Shown here piece after piece: positions 34,326-47,737 of a DNA stretch of 64,000 nt. Both the position numbers and the translations under genes were made by a program. Within the stretch, counting starts at the first letter, position 1. The number at the start of each line of letters is the position of its first letter. The notes under the pieces were generated by a model that saw only the letters and a list, made by a program, of their open reading frames with translations, did not search any database and was not told where the DNA came from. This DNA comes from Apiospora phragmitis (taxonomy: Eukaryota; Ascomycota; Sordariomycetes; Amphisphaeriales; Apiosporaceae), in contig JAQQWL010000015.1 in the NCBI GenBank assembly GCA_038363925.1, forward strand, positions 1,426,001 through 1,490,000, in the 5' to 3' direction.

Positions 34326-37300
34326 ATGGATTTCCGTGCGACGGTGCTGCAACAGACAGGAGACGAGCGCAATGATAGATCGGGTAGATCGCATGGTGCA
34401 CCATTCCACCCGCAACAAGCTTCTCCCGGGCAGAGAGCATTCGCACATGGAGCCGGTTCGCCATCGCCGGGACTTTCCATTGCGCCAGGACCACCTCGTC
34501 ACTCGTCCTTTGTCGAAGGGGTGATAAACGAAGTTGGAGGAGTTGCCATTGAAACCCAACGAGCAGGACAGCAAGTGGGATCTGCATCGAGACACAGCAC
34601 TAATGCCGATGGTGGTTCTGGTGGTTTTGCTGGTTTTGCTGGTTCTGGAGGTCCAGGTGGATTCCACGGGCACGTTGGAGCAATTGGAGTCGAAGCTCTG
34701 GCTTGGAAGGCAGTTGGACCCAAGGACGCCAATGCTAATGAGTTGAATACTACTAATACGGCCAACGCCAACGTAACCGTGGTGAGATCTCTGACAAAAG
34801 CGTCAACGCAGCAATTGCTGCTGCAATCAGATTTCCACCAGCCCGCGCCATTCCATCCACAACAGCATCGTCCACACCCTTCTTCCTCTCCTTCTTCTTC
34901 TTCACCCACAACAAACCCCTTCACCATTCCCACCCACAACCAACTCCCCCTTCATCCATCAAATGCCGCCCCATTAATTTCAACACCATCATCGTCGGCC
35001 TCGGCCACCATCACGACGCGACGCCCGCCACCTCTTCTTAATCATAACGACCGCCACCCACCACCACCATCACAACACTCATTTGACCCCTACGCGTCCT
35101 CGAATCTCCCGTCGACTATACCGGCCACTTCATCGTCGCCATACCCGACTCATACCCCGGCCTTGCCTCCTCTGGCTCCTCCGCCAGGGGCCTCTGGCTC
35201 GTCAATCATCATGGCCTCACCAGGCGCAAAGAACGGTGCATCGCCACTACAACCACCACAGCCCGATCGCCACCAAACAATTGCACGCGAGAAAAAGTCG
35301 GGCAGCTTCTACGATCCCTTGACGGATACTACCAAAGAAAGAAGGCCATCCGACTCCTGGTCCAACAATAAGCAGGTGAGCTGACCGAGTTCCCGTATAA
35401 TTTTTGTCTTGGTCAAGAACCTAGCCAGGCGTCCCCCCTTAGAGCAGCGCGGCAGTGTCGCGGCATTGTATTCTGTATCTTGAATTCTACCTATGTAAAC
35501 TCCATCGCGATGCGTCGGAGATAATTGTACTCAAGCGAGAACATCCTTTGCACGTCCCCCATTTTTATGTTGTAGCAAAGTGCTCCCTCTGTGTGAAGTG
35601 GATGTGGCTGCTTGGAGGTGCAGACCTTATTCGCGTTCCACCAGAGTTTGCTCTGCGTAAGATAAAAAGATGAACCAAGTGAAGCATCGGCCTTGTCTGG
35701 AGGGGGGTTTGGGCCGATGATAATAATGAAGGCTCTACATTCCCTAATTGCAACACCAACCGTATTTCTTTTTTCTGACCAAAAGGTGTTTTCGCATCAA
35801 CCGCTAACCTTCTCACCTCCATCAACAGTCGTCACGCAACGATCCCTACAGCACCGGCTATTCCCAGCGACCCAAGTCCAATGGCTATGGTTCGCCATCG
35901 CCTGTGAATGCAAATTTTCCACCTCGAGGCCGCAGCCCTCGCTCACACTCCAAAACCACCAATGGTACCAGTGCTGATCCGCCCAGCCCAACCAACAAAG
36001 CATTAAATCTGGCAGCATCTCCCTCGCGTCATCGCACCCAGCCTGAAGCTGCATCAATCACCAGCCATCAATCATCTACACCTGCCGCCTCTTTGCCATC
36101 AATCTTGAATCCCGAACCTGCTGCGTCTTCCATTACTGCGGCAGCTCCGGCTAGTGTAAGTTCATTTATACCATTATGCAATGTGCATGACAATACCTTA
36201 TGTTTGACCCGACCTCTTGTTATTAACCTCCAAGTTTCCACCGTGGCCGACCGTCAATGTCAATAAGCATGCCAGCTAACTCATCAATAGACACCGAGCC
36301 GAGCAGCTGAGCTCATGTCTTTCTCCAACATCCTGTCAAGCACTGACCCTCTGCCGAAACCTGCAAGGCCGCCGATCATGACCGAGAAGAGGGAGAAGCC
36401 GGCTCGCAAGAGTAAGGGTCGCGAGGCTCAGCTTCGAGACTCGGAAGGTGGTGGCTCCAAGTCCAAGTCGCGAAGATCATCAAGCGCGTCTCAGGACCCC
36501 CCTGTCAAATCTGCCAGTAAGCGACATTCTAACGGCCAGGCGAAAGCCCGGACGCTCTCGGTCGAGCAAGGAGAAGAAGGTCGAGAAGTTCTTGGAACGG
36601 CTGGACGCTGACGTAGACGACGTTGATCTCTCTGAACTCGACATGGAGCATGAGTTCTATGTTGGTCGTAACAAGAGGCGCAAGCTCAATCTGGAGAGGG
36701 ACGAGTCCAGAGATAGCAAGAGCCGTCGTGTCGATCTAGTGTCGTCTATGGGCAGAAGGCTTAACAGCCATGCTGCCCAAGGCAAGCGACGGTACGACGA
36801 GATCTACTACGAGGAAGCTCTTCAGGAGGTCAGGGAGCGCGAGGTGTTCGCGGAGAAAGAGCGGAAGAAGGACATGCAGCGCAAGCGTCGCCGCGAAAAG
36901 TCGATGCAAGTCACTATCGAGCAGAGAGAAGCCGCGCTGGCCAAGGCTCTCGCCACTGCAAACGAGACTGAACGGCAAAAGCTCCTCCGTGAGGCTGAAA
37001 GGGCCAACAAGAAAGTTGAAGCCACCAAGATGGTCCTTCAAAAGGGTATCAAGGGCCCCGCACGAAACCTTGCGCCATACGAGCCAAACCTGGAGGGAGG
37101 AACCATGTCCAGCTTCATCATGGGCACGAGTGATGCCGAGCCAACCAGCACCAAGAAGTCGAAACGCTCCGGAACCCGGCCTAAGAAGTCCAAGGAGCAG
37201 AAACAAGCTGAGAAAGATTCTGCGGAAGCTGCACAGGCCGCCATTGATGCTGGCGAAGAGCTGCCGTCTAGGGAAGAGACCAAGATTCGCATCAAGCTTA

Positions 37301-40300
37301 ACAAGGGCTCTTCCAAGGATACTAAAGACAAGGACCGGGAAGGACGAGACAGTACGAAGGAGCCCAAGGAGAAGGAGAAGGCGGTCGAGGAGCATCCCGC
37401 TAACCCCCTGGAGACCAAATTCCAGTCTAAGGGTTACAATCAGATTTACGATCAGATCTGGCGCGATCTCGCACGCAAAGATGTTCCTAAGACGTTCAAG
37501 CTTGCGTCCGATTCCTATGCAACCAAAGCGTCGAACCTCAAGAAGACGGCCATTCTTGCTTCCAAAGAGGCCAAACGTTGGCAGTTACGAACCAACAAGG
37601 GGACCAAAGATCTTCAGGCAAGGGCCAAGCGTTGTATGCGTGATATGATGAGCTTCTGGAAGCGCAACGAGCGTGAGGAACGAGATCTACGCAAGGCTGC
37701 TGAGAGGCAGGAGATTGAAAACGCCCGCAAAGAGGAAGCCGACCGAGAAGCCGCGCGACAGAAGAGGAAGCTCAACTTCTTGATCTCGCAGACTGAGCTG
37801 TATTCTCATTTCATCGGCAAGAAGATCAAGACGGACGAGGTTGAAAGGAGTACCGACAACCCCGAGATTGCACCTGCCGCGGACGGTTCGGCCGAGCACA
37901 AGGTAAACGTCGATGAGCCCACGGGTCCAGTCGGCTCTAAGGTCACCAACTTTGATAACCTGAACTTCGACGAAGAGGATGAAGAAACGCTGCGCCAGGC
38001 TGCCATGGCCAACGCGCAAAATGCTATTGCGGAAGCTCAGCAGAAGGCGCGCGCATTCAACAAGCAGGATACAGACATGGACGAGGATGGCGAGATGAAC
38101 TTCCAGAACCCCACAGGGCTTGGCGATGTCGATATCGAGCAACCCAAGCTTCTGAACTGCCAGCTCAAGGAGTACCAGTTGAAGGGTCTCAACTGGCTTG
38201 CCAACCTTTACGAGCAAGGCATCAACGGAATTCTGGCAGACGAAATGGGTCTTGGCAAGACTGTTCAGTCCATTTCTGTTATGGCATATCTGGCCAAGGT
38301 GCACGATATCTGGGGCCCCTACTTAGTCGTGGCCCCGGCTTCGACCTTGCACAATTGGCAGCAAGAGATTGCCAGGTTCGTCCCCGAATTCAAGATTCTC
38401 CCTTACTGGGGAACCGCAGGAGACCGTAAGGTGCTACGAAAGTTCTGGGACCGCAAGCACCACACATACAAGAAGGACTCGCCATTCCACGTGCTCGTCA
38501 CATCGTATCAGCTTGTTGTGTCGGATGTTGCTTATTTCCAGAAGATGAAATGGCAGTACATGATTCTGGACGAGGCGCAAGCCATCAAGAGCTCACAGAG
38601 CTCACGTTGGAAGTGCTTGCTCAGCTTCCATTGCCGTAACCGACTGCTGTTGACCGGCACTCCGATTCAGAACAACATGCAGGAGTTGTGGGCGTTGCTT
38701 CATTTCATCATGCCTTCGCTGTTTGATTCGCACGATGAATTCAGCGAGTGGTTTTCAAAGGACATCGAGTCTCACGCACAGAGCAACACGACGCTCAACG
38801 AGGACCAGCTTAAGCGGCTGCACATGATCCTCAAACCGTTCATGTTGCGTCGTGTGAAGAAACACGTACAGAAGGAGCTCGGTGACAAGATCGAGCTCGA
38901 CGTTTTCTGCAATCTTACATACCGTCAACGCGCATACTACCGCAACCTGCGCAACCAGATCAGTATCATGGATCTTATCGAAAAGGCCACTTTGGGTGAC
39001 GATCAAGACTCGGGAACCCTCATGAACCTTGTCATGCAGTTCCGAAAGGTCTGCAACCACCCGGACCTGTTCGAACGTGCTGAAATATCAAGTCCGTTCT
39101 CTACCGCTTACTTTGCCGAGACGGCTTCGTTCGTCCGAGAAGGAACCAATGTCACTGTCGGATACTCGACACGCAGTCTGGTCGAGTACAGCCTGCCGCG
39201 CCTAGTGTGGACAGAAGGAGGACGGCTCTACAAGGCCAGCAAGGACAATGAGAGAGCCGGGTTCAGGAATAAATATCTGAACCACATGATGAACATCTGG
39301 ACCCCTGGCCATATTCGCGACAGCGAAAGTGGCCGAGATGCTTTCTCATTCCTTCGCTTTGCTGATGTCAGTCCACAGGAGGCTTACAAGGTTAGCCATG
39401 CCGATGTGTTCTCACGTGCTGCTGGTCTTGTCAGGAAAGAAAACCGACTAGGACATCTCAATGTTGTCTACAGCGAGCCTGAGGAAAAGAACTTCACGCC
39501 GGCCCACGCGCTCCTCCAGATTTCTGCCCGGTCCGACCGTAGGGCTCTTGCGGAGGTGACAAGTGAGGGTATTCTCGACAAGCTCATGAACATTTCTCGT
39601 TACAGATGGCGGGATTCCGGCTTGAGTCGAGTTGAGCAGGCAGCTCTGCCCGGTGCACTTGCGCCACCGATCGAGGTATCTTGCGAGGGCACCCGAGCTC
39701 CTATCACAGAACGGGAAGAGACCCTGTTCAACATACCGATGCGCCGGGCTCTGTACGGTCCTAACAGCCTCGAAGAGAAGGCCCTGGTCACCCAAAACAT
39801 ACCTGTAGAACGGTACCCGTCCACGGCCTTGATTCCGCGCCCAGACAACGAAAAGCGGAAGTTCACCAACATCACTGTGCCCAGCATGCGCCGGTTCGTC
39901 ACTGACAGTGGCAAGCTTGCCAAGCTTGATCAGCTGCTGTTCAAGCTCAAGGAGGAGGGTCACCGTGTACTGCTTTACTTCCAGATGACGCGCATGATCG
40001 ATTTGATGGAAGAGTACTTGACCTACCGCAATTACAAGTACTGCAGATTGGATGGTTCCACCAAGCTGGAGGACCGTCGCGATACTGTGTCCGACTTCCA
40101 GACCCGACCCGAGATCTTCATTTTCCTTTTGTCCACGCGCGCTGGTGGTCTGGGTATCAATTTGACTTCGGCAGATACTGTCATTTTCTACGACAGTGAT
40201 TGGAACCCTACCATCGATTCGCAGGCCATGGATCGTGCCCATCGACTGGGCCAGACTCGCCAAGTCACTGTGTACCGACTCATCACGCGTGGCACCATCG

Positions 40301-40829
40301 AGGAACGTATCAGGAAACGTGCCCAGCAGAAGGAGGAGGTACAACGCGTGGTTATTTCCGGTGGTGGCGCTCGTGGTGTCGATTTCAGTGGCCGTCGTCC
40401 TGCCGAGAACCGGAACAAGGATATTGCCATGTGGCTCGCCGACGATGACCAAGCCGAGTTGATCGAACGCAGAGAGAGGGAGCTGCTGGAAAGCGGCGAG
40501 ATCGAGAAGCAGACCAAGAAGCGTGGTGGCGGAGCTGCAGCAAAGAGGAAGAGGGAAGCTGTCAGTTTGGATGAGATGTACCATGAAGGTGAGTTCGACA
40601 GCCGGGACAGAAGGGACATGTACCCCTTAAATGTTCAATTTTGCTAACTTTTATCCAGGCGAGGGTAACTTCGATGATGGTAATAAGCAATCTGGCACGG
40701 CCACTGGAACAGCCACGCCGGCGAAGAAGTCCGGCACCCGCGAGCAAGAAGCGTCGTGGCACTGGCAGTAAGAAGGCGAAGACCGCTAAGCAAAGACTGG
40801 CTCTCGCAGACGGGGAGATGGATATCTGA
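34326..40829 (+). CDS. INO80: INO80 chromatin-remodelling ATPase, two apparent 1-nt surpluses
   Basis: Catalytic subunit of the INO80 complex, which slides nucleosomes and edits H2A.Z. Exons: 34326-35375, 35829-36155, 36291-40588, 40659-40829. The first 350 residues are Pro/Ser/His-rich; [20 protein letters not shown] near 320-340 is a block I associate with fungal Ino80. The DBINO region spans about residues 840-965. The SNF2 core has DEMGLGKT (about 1109), the DEAQ box (about 1218), GTPIQNN, and helicase-[21 protein letters not shown] (about 1740), with the long Ino80 insertion between. Frame breaks: AAA at 36543-36545 (AA gives [18 protein letters not shown]) and GG at 40733-40734 (one G fewer gives [18 protein letters not shown] to the end). 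Length is 5846 nt, two over, matching. About 1947 aa. The start is the least certain point; the next in-frame Met is near residue 297. Confidence 0.95.
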
Positions 40830-42084
40830 TCCGATTGTATTGATTAAAGGGGAGGCGGGCCGGGGCGCCCAAAAGTAGGTGTGCCTCGCCCGTGTTTTTT
40901 TATACGTACAACGTGGCTATCTTTCAAGGAGAAGCTGCTGTCTGTCTATCGGTATATCAAGACCACACACCCATCCGCCACACTATACAAGGGAGGAAAG
41001 AATAATGGTGGGTGGGAGAAGGAAGGTTTATTGGCTGTCGATGTGCCACAAGTGTAACTGTACCAAGTACAAAAAGGGAAACCCAAGGCGTTGCATTGTT
41101 GATATTTCATTTGGGGACCAAGAGCAAGAAAGATCCAAAGCATTTTGGGGGGGTCTAGACATTATTCGCGTTGGCCCTGTTTGGCTTGTGGCACTTAGGC
41201 TAGAAAGCCATAATCGATGAACATCGAGCATACGTTACTATTTCCTTTTTTTATCTTGAAGTGAAGTTTAGAATATCCTATCTATTTATACCCCTATCTG
41301 TGTTTCTCCAACATGCTGTGCTGTAGAGAAGGTAAATAGATGATGCCTTTGGTTCTCATTAATCAGGGCCCCCTTTTTTAGGCCCCCTTTTGTAGCCCAC
41401 CTTGTCTTTCGGAATATGATAACGTACACTCACACTCCTGTCGGTATGACTTCCATTCAGTCTGCACAACAAGAGACGACACGACAATGTTGGCCAAATC
41501 ACAAAATTTCATAAGAATAAACATTGATTGATTCATTGCCAACAAGTATCCATCACCGGCCTAATAGGCACTCGGTCCCAAAACGCTAAGGTATCAAAAA
41601 GGTCATAGTTGGTGTAAAGCCCTACGACCCAAAGGCTTTGCCCAATGTTGCCCGCAAATAATCCAGGGTCCGTCTACTGGCCATGGTTTGCTTCTCTCTC
41701 CAACTGAAGTGAAAGATCATAGTCGTTCTCCCCGTTATATCGACCAACTCGGTGTGAAAGCGGCCTTCCCAACCCTGCCCCATTGTCCTTTCACTCACCC
41801 ACTCTCACCCCTGCCGTAGATTATAAATCGTTTATACATTCCATCGGAAAGTGAGAACAGAAAAAACACATGCCAGTCTAAAAAGCCCCCCAGTCGCTGC
41901 GCCGCGTATCGTTTTCTCGTGGTCATACCGTCGTACTCTCATACTGAAATCATCATTATGAAAGTGAATCCGAACCTCCCCAACACCAGTACTCAAAACA
42001 CCAGGCGTCCCTAATGAATGCTATTATATAGACAAGAATCGAAGATGCTGCATGCATGATCCAAGTGGATTGGGACCCCCACGG
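40830..42084. other. Convergent 3' region, INO80 / RFX
   Basis: 1.25 kb between converging genes, AT-rich around 41220-41560 with ATTTATA and AATAAA-like elements fitting polyadenylation on either strand. No gene. Confidence 0.6.
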
Positions 42085-44699
42085 CTAGTAGGCTTGATCC
42101 AGTTGTAGGGATTGGTCTTGACTCGGCGGATCGAACTTTTCCAGCGGAAATTCTTCATCGGGGGTCCGCATGCCGATCCCACTGTCATCGGGGTTGTCGC
42201 CCACGCTGAGCGAGTCTCGACCTTGAGTTTCCAACTGAGAAGGAAATGGCGCACGGTTCGGCTGCTGCTGGGACATGTTGGGCATGTTGTGGAAATCTTC
42301 GCTTGCGTTGCTGACCTGTGACTCCTGCCGGCTGCTCTCCTTGGCTGGCACCGAACGGCTTGCTGAGCTAGCCGCTCTCGGGAGTGATGATTTGAGTCTC
42401 ATGAATCCTCCTTGCTCAGCTAGAAATGATATCATTTCGTCTACCCAACACTTAGTGACCCACCAAGAGCCAAAACTCTTACCCTGGGCGATTGTGAGGT
42501 CCCGCATCACCTCGGTGCCAAGTCTCTGTACGCACCATACGATATCCTCGGGGGTGGCGTAAAGGAACCGTCCCTGAAGAGACTGTAGGAAGTTAACCCA
42601 TCTCTCCAGGACGTTCTGGGCACTATCCTCGCCCGAACTGCTCGCCGAAGGAACACGGCCGTTCCGGGCAGTCATATCACCATAAAGTGTCATGACCTCC
42701 ATCTCCCAAGGGAATTCCCTGCGGGTCCAACAGTTCACGCAACTCGCCGAGAAGAAGGTTGACGACATCATCCATTCCTCGGGTGGGTACACATTCGGCG
42801 ATTTTGCGTATTCTGACCATGGTTATCCAGTCAAGGTACATTTGGTCACGATTGGCCGGGTTGGAGAGCATATTGGCTGCGGCGTGGGCAGTCAAGTTAA
42901 CACGCAACGCCCGATCCAGCAGAGCAGCAAAGATGGTCGCTGGAGCCTCTTTAGCTTGCACGACGTGTCGCGGCTGGCCTTGGAAGGATTCGCGAATGTG
43001 AGGGACCAACCGTTCCGATATGTTTCGTAGCGTGTCCAACACAGGCTTGGGTACTACCTGAAGTGTCAACCCGGAGACAATTCCTATCATTCTCTGGTAG
43101 AGGATAAAGTCGCATTGCTCGATCCAAGGAGCAACGCTGGGATTTGAGAAGAGCTTCTGTACAGGCATGGTGAGAGTCCCTTGAAAGGACGTGTACAGAT
43201 GAAAAAAGGTCTTCTCTCGGCAATAACGAATACACTCAACTAGTGAAGTACAATGGGAACGGTAAAGTGCCGATAATGACATGGCTGCATCTGGATCGGT
43301 GTTGGACGGTAGAAATGGCTCGATCTTGGGGAATACAAGCGAGTTGTTCTGGCGGAATAGTTCATCGTTGTCCGCGGCAAAGTGTAAGCGCAGGGGCGTC
43401 TTCGCGGTAGACGACTGGAGCTGATCGAGGCTAGATACGTCGGGTTGGTTATAGAGGCTGTGGGTTCTGCTGTGACTGAATTGAGGATGGACGTTGGATT
43501 CGGAGTGCTGCTGAGGTTCGGGCGAAGGCAACAGTGCCTTGGACTGGCTTGCTTCGACTGATGGGGCTTTTATGCTGCTAGGATACGATTGTTAGCACTT
43601 TTCGATATGCCGGTTTTCCATGGTAAGTCATACTTGAAGCTCTGCGCAAAGCTCCTTTGTTGCTCTGGCAAAGGAATGGCAGGCTGAATGGGTTCAGGGA
43701 TGTCGGGCATGTCGTCACCCAGCATGAAGTTAACATAATGGTACTTGGATTCTCCTCGCACGCCGAGCCTACGCGTCTTAAGACCCGGGAAGAGCACGCG
43801 GACGAGCTTGCCGAAACTTGCTGGGTTCAGGACGGTGATACGCTCCGTGGCACAGCGTGATGCATAGTTGGCATATACTCTTCCTCGTGGGACTGATCCC
43901 TTTCCCTTGGTGCAAACTTGGTTGATCCTAGATACAATGGTCAGTCACGAACAAGATCATCCATGGCCGGCATGGCAATCCCGTGCTATGTTACATACCA
44001 AAGCATAGCGAAAACTTGTCGGGTGCGCTCAGAATTCGGCCCCCTCTCGTTGCCATGTAACTCGGTTGCGACATCCTGCAGCGAGCGTTGCCTATTCGCC
44101 TGAAACAAGGACCGCATTTCGAGCTCATTGTTGGCGCTCGTTTTGTTGCCCGGCTTGGAGTTGACGGCCGCGCCTCCCTGCGAATCGACCTCTTCATTCT
44201 CGTCTCGCTCGTTCAACTGACTGTCATCGCCGAAGCTGGTGTTTGCAAACGAATCCCCGGAGAGGCCGTGATGATGCACAACGCCATGGTGGGAATACTG
44301 CATCGGGGGACCGACAGCCGACTGCATGCTCGAGTCGACAGAAAAGGATTGGCCGGGATGCATTTGTTGCAATTGGGAGTTCGGCCTCATTATCATCTCG
44401 CCTGCTTGCATCGGGTGAACAGGCTGGGACATCTCACGCCCCTGGGGGTGGCCGTTCGGGACCCATTGCTCGCCGTAAGCGGCCTGCATGGACTGAGGGC
44501 CTGCAAAGCTCTGGTCGAGACCGTGTTGCGGTTGTTGTTGGGCGGTGGTGCTGTGTATCGAGGCAGTCGATGCCCTCGAGGGAGCTCTATTTATCGGCAT
44601 GTTCTGTGCCATGGCAACAGAGTCCGGAGGCTGGGAATCTGCGTGAGGATAGTTAGGGAATGCGCTGTGAAAGCGACGCTTGGGTCCGATGTCCATCAT
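42085..44699 (-). CDS. RFX-family winged-helix transcription factor, apparent 1-nt surplus
   Basis: RFX proteins bind X-box sites; fungal members (Crt1/Sak1/CPCR1 relatives) control DNA damage response, cell cycle or development. Exons (minus): 44699-43999, 43927-43634, 43574-42085 (the last may begin at 43577). The N-terminus is Gln/His/Met-rich. The DNA-binding domain spans residues about 215-300: LHGNERGPNSERTRQVFAML, VPRGRVYANYASRCATERIT, then LNPASFGKLVRVLFPGLKTR and RLGVRGESKYHYVNF. The C-terminal part holds the RFX dimerisation-type region ending SFGSWWVTKCWVDEMISFL. The frame breaks at about 42705-42712; GG instead of GGG on the coding strand joins LLDPQGIPL to EMEVMTLYGD. Length is 2485 nt, one over. 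About 827 aa. Confidence 0.9.
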
Positions 44700-46970
44700 G
44701 ACTTGTCGGCCAATGAAGAATTAAAAAAGAGACGGAGAACGAATGGATGCATGCAGTTCGTGAATCCAGTCTTCGGAGTCCAGGGTTGGAAGGGGGAGGC
44801 GGATGCGAAGCGTACCTCTGTTCATGGTTGGCTGCAATGTTTATTCTTGCAAGTGGACTGGATAAGCCAGAATAAACACTGGCCCTCCTGCTGGTGGGGC
44901 GCCAGCAAGCAAGCAAGCAATGCGGCGAGATGAGATAACAACGCTCGCTCTGAGCTAGGCCCAGCAAAGTGAAGCGCGCCTAATAAAACTGACAACAGTC
45001 TGTGTATAAGATATGCAAGAGAGAGAGTTTGGTCCTTGCTCAGTGAGCAGATGATCGTCTGGGAGAGAGACGTCAAAGTGACAAACCGTGCTGGCGTTGG
45101 TGTTGTAGGTTTGTTGTGGCTGGTAATTTGGCAATGAGAATTTGTCCAGGTTTGTTTTCCTCGCTCTTGTTTTGGTTGTCCCGGCGAAAGCAGCAGCACT
45201 GGTTGGATTGGAAGGCAGCTGGCTGGTCGACAGCAGAATAAAAAAAAAAGGTACTTGGCCAGAGGTACTCCCTCAGTCTCGCTCACTTTCCAAGGTTCTC
45301 AGTGGACGATCAGATCCGACCCACTCTTCACCGAATTCCAGCCAATCTCTGTGCCTGGCCGCGAACGCGATTGGCTCCTCTACACCCAAGAAACGGTCGC
45401 GACTCTCGGCCAAAACTCCCAGCCATGCCTCACGTGATTGGAAGGTCGCTTCTACGCCAGTCACCAGTGTCCTTCTCCCAAAGGCGGGGCAACAATCCAG
45501 TAGTCAGAGGAGAAGCATAAGCTGATCCGGAGGTCCTATCCGACCGACTTTGTTTACACTGCTCAGCAGCACTCCCTCGGCACTGGGAATAATTTGCATA
45601 CCTACCTATTCGGTATATACAAAGTTGAGCATTGATGGAAAGCATCGATTAGGCTGCATGTCTAAAGTGCTTTGCTTCTGGAGACTTGCTTCTTTGCTTT
45701 TTTGGCTATGGCATTTGGAAAGCAATGAATGCTATTCTTCAGGAAATGGACTCGACCCGAGTCGACTGCCTGCTGCTGCTGCGATGCACTGCAACGCAAG
45801 GACACGCTGCACCGCATTCTCGCACATCTCATGTAGTGGCCCGCATGTCTTGTCCATTGTTCTCTGTTCAATCCAATGGCTCCATGCACTGCACAAGCTC
45901 AACATTCTCACTAGACCAGCAGCAAATGACCGCACGGGCACTGTCGCAGAGCAAAACGAGGTAAAACCTAGGAATATGGCGAGGTTGGTTGGATGCCTTA
46001 TCCTGCGGTCGCGGAGTCGTTGCCCGCACCCGTTGTATTGGTACTGCCCATCTCCCCTACGAGCCTACGGATCCTACCACCTCCACCTGCTGGGAGATCC
46101 ATTAGGCAGTCAATTGGGGTTCCATGGATGCTCACCGAGATGCTGTAGTTGAGGATACAGTTGCTGTACTGTACCAGCGGTTTACTGTTGTTCAGATCCT
46201 ATGTTGACGATAGATGACCACGTCGGCAGTGTATGACTTGGGAGAGTCTGCGCTCGGCCACGACTTTCACAAGGCGGACCCCACGGTTCGTCATAGGAGC
46301 AGCTCTGTGATTGTGGCTCAAGCTCCTTCGCCGGGCTAGGTGACTACTTGGGTATGTAGCTGGAGGCCAGGTAGGCGTTACGTAGCTGGGTGGTAGGACT
46401 CAGCAGTAGTAGTCAATACCCGGCACCAGGTATTATTAATAGGTTCCAACCGGGTTCCAATACTTCGGTCAACTAACGGCCAATACTAGCCGCCCAGCAT
46501 ATGCCGTCTCCTTCCTACCCTCCACAATCTACATCTGACGATTGCCCTGTTATCTGCCCAACCCTTCCAAGATTCAATCGTCCTTTCCGACTTTCACTCA
46601 CCATTACATTACCTCCCCCTCACGAAGAAAAAAAAGAGCTGTCGATTGCTTACCTACGCATATTGCATCAATACATGTACGTTCGGATCTGTTCCTGCTG
46701 GTTGGCCCCCTCTTAGTTCCATGTTTCCGTATCCTTGCTTGAGCTGCTGCTATCGTTGTATCCTTCCCTCCATATCTACGTAATTAACAAGTGGCCCAAA
46801 ATAACCCTAACACTACAACTCTCTCGGGGTTGGGTTGTTTCTTGACTTTCTACACCTTTTCCAACTTGACATCACAACGCCCCCACTTGCCAGACATCAT
46901 CACACTCATACTCATATTCAGACTCAACAGACAATCATAGACAAATCGATATTCTAACAAAGATTTCACA
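44700..46970. other. Divergent intergenic region, RFX / YOP1
   Basis: 2.27 kb. Overlapping frames at 45142-45525 and 45550-46152 lack motifs and splice support, so no gene is called. CT-rich promoter-like sequence precedes 46971. On the RFX side several CAAGCAAGCAAG-type short repeats occur at about 44905. Confidence 0.5.
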
Positions 46971-47737
46971 ATGTCTGCCCAAGATCGCGTCCAGCAATAC
47001 GTGAGCCAGCTCGACCGTGAGGTACGTGATCCCATGCACCCCTTGAAAGCGCCCCCCGAAAAAGCACTTCTACTTCCCCGCCGCTGGTGCGCAACCTGGT
47101 TTGGGGGTGTCGCATGCTTCCACCGCCTCGATGACCGACTGACCCGAATGATTGCAGCTCTCCAAATACCCTTCTCTCAACAACCTGGAGAAGCAGACCT
47201 CGGTCCCCAAGGTCTACGCCGTTATTGGCCTGGCCACTCTCTACTTCTTCTTTATCATCTTCAACCTGGGCGGCCAGCTGCTTACCAACTTGGCTGGTTT
47301 CATCATTCCCGGTTACTACTCGATGCAAGCGCTCTTCACCGCCAACAGGACCGACGACACTCAATGGCTTACAGTATGTTGCGAGCATCATTTTCGCTTG
47401 TGGTAATCGCCTGGCTAACGTGTCGCAGTACTGGGTCGTCTTTGCTTTCTTCACCGTCCTTGAGAGCTTGCTCAGCGTCGTCTACTGGTTCCCCTTCTAC
47501 TACACCTTCAAGTTCATCTTCCTCCTGTGGCTCGCCCTGCCCACTTTCGGGTAAGTTCTCCTCTCCCGCTACGTGCGCTTTCTAAGGGTTTCTGATCTGG
47601 CTAATACCTTATATAGCGGCGCCAACCTCATCTTCCGCTCTTTCCTCCAGCCCATGTTCGGCCGATACTTCTCCGAGTCCGGGTCGACTGCCGCTAACCT
47701 CCGCGCCAAGGCTGACTCTCTCGGCAAGGGCGAGTAA
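46971..47737 (+). CDS. YOP1: ER-shaping protein Yop1 (DP1/REEP5 family)
   Basis: Reticulon-like hairpin protein that bends ER tubules and works with reticulons and Sey1. Exons 46971-47021, 47158-47373, 47429-47550 and 47617-47737 total 510 nt, 169 aa, in perfect phase. It starts MSAQDRVQQYVSQLDRELSK. The TB2/DP1/HVA22 domain has KVYAVIGLATLYFFFIIFNL, GFIIPGYYSMQAL, DDTQWLTYWVVFAFFTVLES and VVYWFPFYYTFKFIFLLWLA, then the amphipathic tail GGANLIFRSFLQPMFGRY. Length and order are typical. The first intron (136 nt) is larger than the others. Confidence 0.97.

Noticed and set aside
34047..34673. 208-codon minus-strand frame over the INO80 start
   Set aside because: No motif and overlaps the Pro/Ser-rich INO80 N-terminus; judged a shadow.
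39448..40584. 378-codon minus-strand open frame
   Set aside because: Antisense to the INO80 helicase core.
42085..42520. Possible 42-nt in-phase intron (GTAAGA...TAG) in the RFX gene's last exon
   Set aside because: It would delete GKSFGSWWVTKCWV, which corresponds to a conserved SFGSW segment of RFX proteins.
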